A DNA stretch of 64,000 nucleotides from an uncultured Acidimicrobiales bacterium (GTDB lineage: Bacteria > Actinomycetota > Acidimicrobiia > Acidimicrobiales > SZUA-35), in NCBI GenBank assembly GCA_938002965.1, contig CALKZY010000028.1, positions 62,001 through 126,000 of the forward strand, written 5' to 3'. The notes beneath the pieces are model-generated. The model saw only the letters and a program-made list of their open reading frames with translations, had not been told where the DNA came from and searched no databases. Every line of letters starts with the position of its first letter. The stretch's first letter is position 1. A program made the position numbers and the translations under genes. Below, one piece after another: positions 59,598 to 64,000 of this stretch.

Positions 59598-60747
59598 CAG
59601 GCTTGCGTCGAAGGATCGGCTGCTCGAAGAGTCGGAAGCTAATCTCCGACACCACATAGGTTGCCACCGTGACCGCTACGAACAGGGTGACGGATAGTTC
59701 AAGCACACCCAACATCTCAACCACCACGTGAATGACGAACATGTGGAACAGGTACATGCCGTAGCTGACCACGCCCAGGCGAACAAGCATCGGCAGCTTC
59801 AAGAGACCAGCCAGAACGTGATCTTCGCGAATTACCAGCGTGATCAGCCATGTCGTCATGAGCACGTGGATGGCAAGACGATGCATCCCGACCAGCGATG
59901 TCTCATCAGACGGCAGGACTAGCAAACCGATCAAGATCAAGCCGGACAACGGAGCAGCCAGACGGTGACCAAGCACCGCCCAAGCTTGAGCAAACCGGTA
60001 GTTGAGTAGGTATGCAGCGAACACGCCGAAGCAGATCGGGGTGAAGGTGATCTCCAGCATGTCCATGCCCTCGCGCTGGTCAGCGAACAAGAACCCGAAG
60101 TTGACCAGCTGGTTGGCCACTACGAAGAGACCAAGCGGGATGAGAGCGAAAAAGCCAAGCAACTTTTGCAGCGGCGGCCACACCAAATAGAACTGCTCTT
60201 CGGCCGCCAGACTCCAGGCGACGAAGAACAAGCTGGCGGTAGGGAACCAGTTGACCATATACAACAGCAGCGGAACGATCGATTCCCGCACGCCCTCGAA
60301 GTGGAAGCCACTCATCACGTAGCTACCGGCAAACGACGCCAGCACCAGGCCGTAATACAGGGGGAAGATTCGCAGCGAACGGCGGGCGTAGAAGCGGCGC
60401 AGCGAAATATCACCGGTGCGTTCGGTCTCACGCAGCAGGATGGTGGTGATCAGGAAGCCGCTGAGAACGAAGAACATGTCAACGCCGAGGAACCCGCGCT
60501 CGGCCACATCGACCGTTCGTTCCGGCCCCGTAGTGTGGTGCCACACCACAGCGACGATTGCCAGGGCCCGCAGGCCGTCCAGTGATCCGAAGTACTTGGT
60601 GCTTCGGAACCGCTCCTCAGGACTGACCGAGCCGGGAGGGGCAGCAGGTGCAGGCCGTTGCGACGGCGACAGGTCGGCCATCGCCCGCCGGGCCAGTAAT
60701 CGGGACGTGAAGCGCCGAGGCGTGGCGCGCCGAGTTGTCGTGGACAT
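59593..60747 (-). CDS. OafA/YrhL-family membrane O-acyltransferase
   Basis: A 384-residue acyltransferase-3 protein with about ten helices. Marks are YFGSLDGLRALAIVAVVWHHT with the active His, RGFLGVDMFFVLSGFLITTILL, RFYARRSLRIFPLYY and the WSLAAEEQFYLVWP motif. It adds acyl groups to cell-surface sugars or peptidoglycan. AGGAGAG stands 7 nt before ATG 60747; the 25-residue basic N-terminal tail precedes TM1. A 12-bp palindrome sits near its promoter. The 3' end contains a duplicated sequence. Confidence 0.92.
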   Translation of the reverse strand: MSTTTRRATPRRFTSRLLARRAMADLSPSQRPAPAAPPGSVSPEERFRSTKYFGSLDGLRALAIVAVVWHHTTGPERTVDVAERGFLGVDMFFVLSGFLITTILLRETERTGDISLRRFYARRSLRIFPLYYGLVLASFAGSYVMSGFHFEGVRESIVPLLLYMVNWFPTASLFFVAWSLAAEEQFYLVWPPLQKLLGFFALIPLGLFVVANQLVNFGFLFADQREGMDMLEITFTPICFGVFAAYLLNYRFAQAWAVLGHRLAAPLSGLILIGLLVLPSDETSLVGMHRLAIHVLMTTWLITLVIREDHVLAGLLKLPMLVRLGVVSYGMYLFHMFVIHVVVEMLGVLELSVTLFVAVTVATYVVSEISFRLFEQPILRRKPA

Positions 60748-60768
60748 GACTTGCTCTCCTGTAGAACC

Positions 60769-60780
60769 CTCTGGCCAGAG
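60769..60780. promoter_or_regulatory. 12-bp palindrome in the acyltransferase promoter
   Basis: CTCTGGCCAGAG lies 21 bp upstream of the acyltransferase start and overlaps TACTCT (60779-60784, minus strand), a possible -10. It could be a small operator; the regulator is unknown. Confidence 0.35.
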
Positions 60781-60915
60781 AGTAGCGGTACATGCTTCAA
60801 CTGTCGCCTCATCGATTGTTTATGCAGCAATCACGTCATATGTCCACCATTGACATGAATCTTTCAGCCCAGCCCCACTAGCAACATTGCCGTGGCCTTC
60901 GGCAGAGCCAGGGTG

Positions 60916-61248
60916 CTAGTCGGAGGCGAACGCCGAGATGATCTCGGCCAGGTGCAACAGCAGATGGTCGCTGCCGTTCACGGACGGGGTCTTACCTAGT
61001 CGAACCAAAACCAGATCCAGTCCGGGAACGACCATGGTGGCCTGCCCCTCATAGCCACTGGCTCGAAACGAACCCCACTGACATGGATAGAGCCACCAGT
61101 GGTCACCGTACATCGCAGGCGAATCCGGATCGTGGGCCTGTAGTGTGCGAGCACCGTCAACCCGCCGTCGGGCATCAACCGAGGCCCATCCCAGATCCCA
61201 TCACGCAGATATAGCAGGCCGAAGCGGGCGAAGTCCCGGCGGAGTTGG
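60916..61248 (-). pseudogene. Serine hydrolase (class C beta-lactamase-like) remnant, 5'-truncated and frameshifted
   Basis: Only the last about 110 residues of a beta-lactamase-family hydrolase remain. One frame reads FDQLRRDFARFGLLYLRDG then WDGPRLMPDG; after a shift another reads VDGARTLQAHDPDSPAMYG, then HWWLYPCQWGSFRASGYEG and VVPGLDLVLVRLGKTP to a TAG. Adding one T near 61158 (GGC-TGG-GTT-GAC) would restore DGWVDGART as in the family. The 5' end runs straight into the stop of AlkC, with about 300 N-terminal residues and the catalytic SxxK missing. Confidence 0.82.
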
Positions 61249-62382
61249 TCAAACCAGGGTGAACGCCAGGGCCCGGCCTTGTTCGCCGTTGATCTGCACC
61301 GCCAGATCGTGGACGCCGGGGTGAAGGGTGTAGGTGGTTGCGTCGCCTCGCAAGCGGTGAGTCTTCTTGAGCGTCGCCGTCTCCCCCGCCTTCATCTGGA
61401 ACGTCTTCAACTTGTACGTCTTGGGGCTCCGGCTACCGTTGGCCTTCAGAAACCCGACGACATAGTCGACAATGAGGCCGGTGTCTTCGCTAGCTGTCAT
61501 CTCAACAGAGAACACCAGCGACTCCCCGATTGTCACCGTCTCGGTTTCGAGTCGCAGTGTCACCTCAACCGGTGGGTCGGGCCGGTACCCGAGGAACTCG
61601 AGTGTTTCCCGATGTCCGGCTTTGACCAGTGTCCTCAAAGCGTGACGGGTGATCCACTCCAACTCCTTGGGGTCCTGGGCCGTCGCCGTCCGCCAACGGC
61701 CAAGGGCGGCAAGAACCGCAGCAGGGTCGTCTTTGGCGATGTCGTTGAGATGGTTGGCCACCGACCTGGTCACATACCGGGTTGAGTCGCCGTGCAGCGT
61801 GTCCAACAATTCCATGACCTGGTCGGCCGGAAGGCTCAACCGGCCAGACCACGGCAACCGTGGCCTGGTGCCCTCACTAACGAGTCGCCGGACGTGATAG
61901 TTGGAATCGGTGGCCCAAGCTTCCAACACATCGAGGGTCTGGCCTGGATTGTTCTCTAGGAACGCCCGAATCGAGTCTTCCATTGAGAACCTCATGGTCA
62001 GCTGACGAAGACAGGCCAGGGCACGATCCGGGTGATCGTGACCGTGCTCGGCCACGTAGTGACCAAGCGGGGCGAGGATGAAATCGCCAAAGTCGTCGTC
62101 GGCCAGGTTCGGATCAAGCGGTGGTGGCAGCGAAGCCTCGATAGCGGCGGCCGCAGCCGGGAACTCCCGGGGTAGATGTTCGACCAGCACCTCGGCTATC
62201 CAGTGGATCCGGGCCTTCAGCTCGAGTTCCGACAACTTGGCCATTGCCGCTCGCTCAAACGATGTCCGGTTGAATCCCGGCACGCCGGCGGCCAACAGCC
62301 CGGCCAAGTAGGCCACTTTGTCGGCGTTGAACAACTCGTCTTTTAGCGAGAAGCGATCGCTGGTTTCGGCACTCTTTGCCAC
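61249..62382 (-). CDS. alkC: AlkC-type DNA alkylation glycosylase
   Basis: A 377-residue protein. The N-terminal about 250 residues are HEAT-like repeats (DHPDRALACLRQLTMRFSMEDSIRAF, DSNYHVRRLVSEGTRPRLPW, DSTRYVTRSVANHLNDIAKDD). A C-terminal Ig-like domain follows (TVTIGESLVFSVEM ... TYTLHPGVHDLAVQING), the combination known for AlkC, which removes 3-methyladenine from DNA. The GTG start at 62382 has TAGGCT 6 nt upstream on the minus strand. The Fe-S nuclease gene is divergent, so a DNA-repair region is plausible. The broken hydrolase gene follows directly. Confidence 0.9.
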   Translation of the reverse strand: MAKSAETSDRFSLKDELFNADKVAYLAGLLAAGVPGFNRTSFERAAMAKLSELELKARIHWIAEVLVEHLPREFPAAAAAIEASLPPPLDPNLADDDFGDFILAPLGHYVAEHGHDHPDRALACLRQLTMRFSMEDSIRAFLENNPGQTLDVLEAWATDSNYHVRRLVSEGTRPRLPWSGRLSLPADQVMELLDTLHGDSTRYVTRSVANHLNDIAKDDPAAVLAALGRWRTATAQDPKELEWITRHALRTLVKAGHRETLEFLGYRPDPPVEVTLRLETETVTIGESLVFSVEMTASEDTGLIVDYVVGFLKANGSRSPKTYKLKTFQMKAGETATLKKTHRLRGDATTYTLHPGVHDLAVQINGEQGRALAFTLV

Positions 62383-62388
62383 CACCCA

Positions 62389-62394
62389 AGCCTA
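62389..62394 (-). promoter_or_regulatory. Leaderless -10 (TAGGCT) of alkC
   Basis: TAGGCT on the minus strand, followed by TGGG, ends 6 nt before GTG 62382. Confidence 0.58.
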
Positions 62395-62413
62395 CTCGCA
62401 CCTACGTTGGGTC

Positions 62414-62419
62414 TATGTT
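62414..62419 (+). promoter_or_regulatory. Leaderless -10 (TATGTT) of the PD-(D/E)XK gene
   Basis: TATGTT followed by GG ends 8 nt before GTG 62428. Confidence 0.5.
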
Positions 62420-62427
62420 GGATGAAC

Positions 62428-63495
62428 GTGACCGACCAGCCAATCGCTGAGGAGACATCCAACGTGAAACCGGTGTCGGTCATGCGACCGGTTCCCGGCC
62501 GTTTGTCGGTTGCCGACCTCGCCGCATGCAGGCCCGAGGATCTCGACTATCAGCCACCGACCTTGGCCGAGCTGCGGGACTTGGCCCGCTATCTGAATCT
62601 CGGCCTAACCAACCTCGTCGAGTCTTGGGAGGATCGGCCACCAGGGCCGCTGCGGTTGACCAAGGGCCGTATACGCTCGGCCCGGGCGTGCCCGGCCCAG
62701 GTGCTGAACGAGTTGACGAGCGGGTCGATGAACTTCCAACTCGCAGTTGGAACGGTGTGTGACCTGGCTGCCGGAGTGTTGGCCGTTCACCCCCGCTTCA
62801 CCGGTGCCGATGGCTGGTACCACTCCCTGACCGCAGCCCTCGACCAGGAACATCCCGAGGTGCCGCAGTTCGTCGAACAATTGGATGAGATGGGCCAAGA
62901 GGATTTCACTCACAAGGTGGACGAGTTGTGTCTACCGCTGCCCGACCTCCTTGGGGACCTCACCGGCTTGCAGCCGGTCACCCATCAGCGCATCGCCCTG
63001 TCCCTCGGTGACCCGGAGCCACTCGACGTCCTCCTAACCGGGGAGGTCGACGTCGCTGTCGGCACAGACATCCAGGTACTGGTCGAAGTCAAGAGCGGCG
63101 CCATCTCACCCCGGGTGGTCGATGAACTCACCCACTACGGGCTCATCGTGGCCCTCCAACGACTGCGCCGGTTAGAGATAGGCCGGCGGGAAGCTGGCGA
63201 GCCGCAAGTAGGCCACCCGGACTACGGTTCTGTAGATCAAACACCGATGAGCCCAATCGTCGGATGCGCGTTGACCCTTGGGGATCTGGCGGTCACACCG
63301 GTGCCGTTCACCATCGAGAACCTGCAGGCGGCGGCCAAGCGAGTCCTTGAAGCCGTCGACGTCCTGATTGCCATCGACGCCGCAGTCGTTGCAGGCCGGG
63401 ACATCCCAACAGATCCTGGCCCCTACTGCCGATGGTGCGCCCGCCTTGACCGGTGCTCCGCCGGGACGGCTCAGGTGGACGCCGAAGATGTCTAG
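62428..63495 (+). CDS. PD-(D/E)XK nuclease with AddB/Cas4-type Fe-S cysteine set
   Basis: A 355-residue protein. The nuclease core shows GEVDVAVG (D208), then LVEVKSG (E220, K222). Four Cys are placed as in the iron-sulfur nucleases AddB and Cas4: C88 in RSARACPAQVLNEL, then C334-x2-C337-x5-C343 in PYCRWCARLDRC near the C-terminus. No helicase motif is present. It should bind a 4Fe-4S cluster and cut DNA ends or flaps. GTG 62428 has TATGTT 8 nt upstream. Its stop overlaps the next gene by eight bases, so the two act together. Divergent from alkC. Confidence 0.85.
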   Translation: MTDQPIAEETSNVKPVSVMRPVPGRLSVADLAACRPEDLDYQPPTLAELRDLARYLNLGLTNLVESWEDRPPGPLRLTKGRIRSARACPAQVLNELTSGSMNFQLAVGTVCDLAAGVLAVHPRFTGADGWYHSLTAALDQEHPEVPQFVEQLDEMGQEDFTHKVDELCLPLPDLLGDLTGLQPVTHQRIALSLGDPEPLDVLLTGEVDVAVGTDIQVLVEVKSGAISPRVVDELTHYGLIVALQRLRRLEIGRREAGEPQVGHPDYGSVDQTPMSPIVGCALTLGDLAVTPVPFTIENLQAAAKRVLEAVDVLIAIDAAVVAGRDIPTDPGPYCRWCARLDRCSAGTAQVDAEDV

Positions 63496-64000
63496 CACTG
63501 ACATCGACCCGAACGAGATGCTGACCGAAGCGTTGGCCGAAGTGGCGATGACCTGTGTCGACGGTGACCCTCGCTCTCTGAAACGAAACGAAGTCGTCGA
63601 GGTCACAGCCTTTGACCTGGTCGAAGCGGCGCGATGTCAGACCCGTGCCGCTGCGCCTGCCCCGCCGTTTCAGGCGGACATGTTCACGACCACCAAGACT
63701 TTGGCACTGCGATCCATTCCCGGGCTACGACGAACCGGCTCAGCGCTGGCCGCCGTCAGTACTGTCATGCGGGAGGCGCAGCGAGCCGATGACGGGGCTG
63801 CAGACGACGACTGGCTCCGACGGTTCCTGAAGGAGAGCCCGATCGACGTCAGATCGAGAGTGGCGGCTCGAGCGGCAGGTTGGCTGACCAGGACGCTCGA
63901 AGTCCTCGACGTCACCGATCTGTATCAGACTCGATCATGGCGGACCAACGTGCCCTTGCGTTGGGACTACCCAGGGCGCGGACTCCGGCTTCGAGCCAAA
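63488..64000 (+). CDS. Unknown protein coupled to the Fe-S nuclease, partial: C-terminus beyond the right edge
   Basis: The frame runs from ATG 63488 to the edge (171 codons, no stop). It begins eight bases inside the nuclease gene, in another frame, which implies tight translational coupling. The protein starts MSSTDIDPNEMLTEAL and contains AFDLVEAARCQTRAAAPAP, then FTTTKTLALRSIPGLRRTGSAL, and near the edge a WRTNVPLRWDYPGRGLRLRAK stretch rich in Arg. I recognise no family. A partner for the nuclease in DNA processing is a reasonable inference. Confidence 0.75.
   Translation, partial: MSSTDIDPNEMLTEALAEVAMTCVDGDPRSLKRNEVVEVTAFDLVEAARCQTRAAAPAPPFQADMFTTTKTLALRSIPGLRRTGSALAAVSTVMREAQRADDGAADDDWLRRFLKESPIDVRSRVAARAAGWLTRTLEVLDVTDLYQTRSWRTNVPLRWDYPGRGLRLRAK

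Overview
The window reads as chromosomal DNA of a high-GC Gram-positive bacterium, most likely a free-living or marine actinobacterium of the Acidimicrobiia type. That is an inference from gene content, not from any rRNA gene. Pointers are two mycobacterial-style MMPL transporters, a Rv2466c-family thioredoxin-fold protein, an EtfD (Rv0338c)-like Fe-S reductase, an RskA-like domain, a DrrAB-type ABC exporter and many leaderless genes. I see no tRNA, rRNA, CRISPR array, phage or intact insertion sequence. About 52 protein genes are supported, including partial genes at both edges.

Layout. 1-5.1 kb: truncated DUF2071 gene, acetylpolyamine/histone deacetylase-like hydrolase, aquaporin-like channel, a sigma factor fused to a membrane segment and a ricin-type lectin domain, and a PhyH dioxygenase. 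5.1-10.3 kb: MMPL transporter divergent from a histidine kinase/response regulator pair, then a small cyclic-nucleotide-binding protein. 10.4-12.7 kb: aminotransferase plus EamA transporter. 12.7-17.1 kb: sugar-type ABC importer with a divergent LacI regulator and a perfect 16-bp operator. 17.1-24.5 kb: secreted protein, acyl-CoA synthetase, RskA-like membrane protein, flavin reductase, MFS, Thr-rich anchored protein and DUF389 protein. 24.5-27.6 kb: a 1027-residue FHA/EccC-like protein without a Walker A motif. 27.8-33.9 kb: serB-serA, a luciferase-like oxidoreductase, and a cytosine-deaminase-like amidohydrolase coupled to dcd. 34-46 kb: membrane protein, TetR, EtfD-like reductase, META lipoprotein with a frameshift, PII, SDR, acyltransferase, Amt, BtuF-like protein, HIT, a lone Flp pilin and MOSC. 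46-54.3 kb: TetR with a 26-bp operator beside a second MMPL, PaaX, a nucleotidyltransferase, the Rv2466c-like protein and a CHRD-OmpA fusion. 55-64 kb: Ser/Thr kinase plus ECF sigma, a candidate structured RNA, DrrAB, DUF2237, an acyltransferase, a serine-hydrolase pseudogene, AlkC, and a two-gene unit led by an Fe-S PD-(D/E)XK nuclease.

How the genes work together. Several units are clear: LacI with its ABC importer, TetR with its MMPL pump, serine biosynthesis (SerB-SerA), pyrimidine deamination (CodA-like with Dcd), nitrogen sensing (PII near Amt) and an ECF-kinase pair. Sixteen starts share a TAnnnT hexamer ending 6-8 nt before the ATG/GTG, usually followed by T/GGG. I read this as a leaderless -10/start module, and I used it to choose starts.

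Most noteworthy: the candidate three-way-junction RNA at 56993-57197; the membrane-tethered sigma-lectin fusion; the catalytically degenerate EccC/FHA protein; the Fe-S nuclease pair at the right edge; short tandem duplications at gene starts and stops; and two single-base frameshifts.
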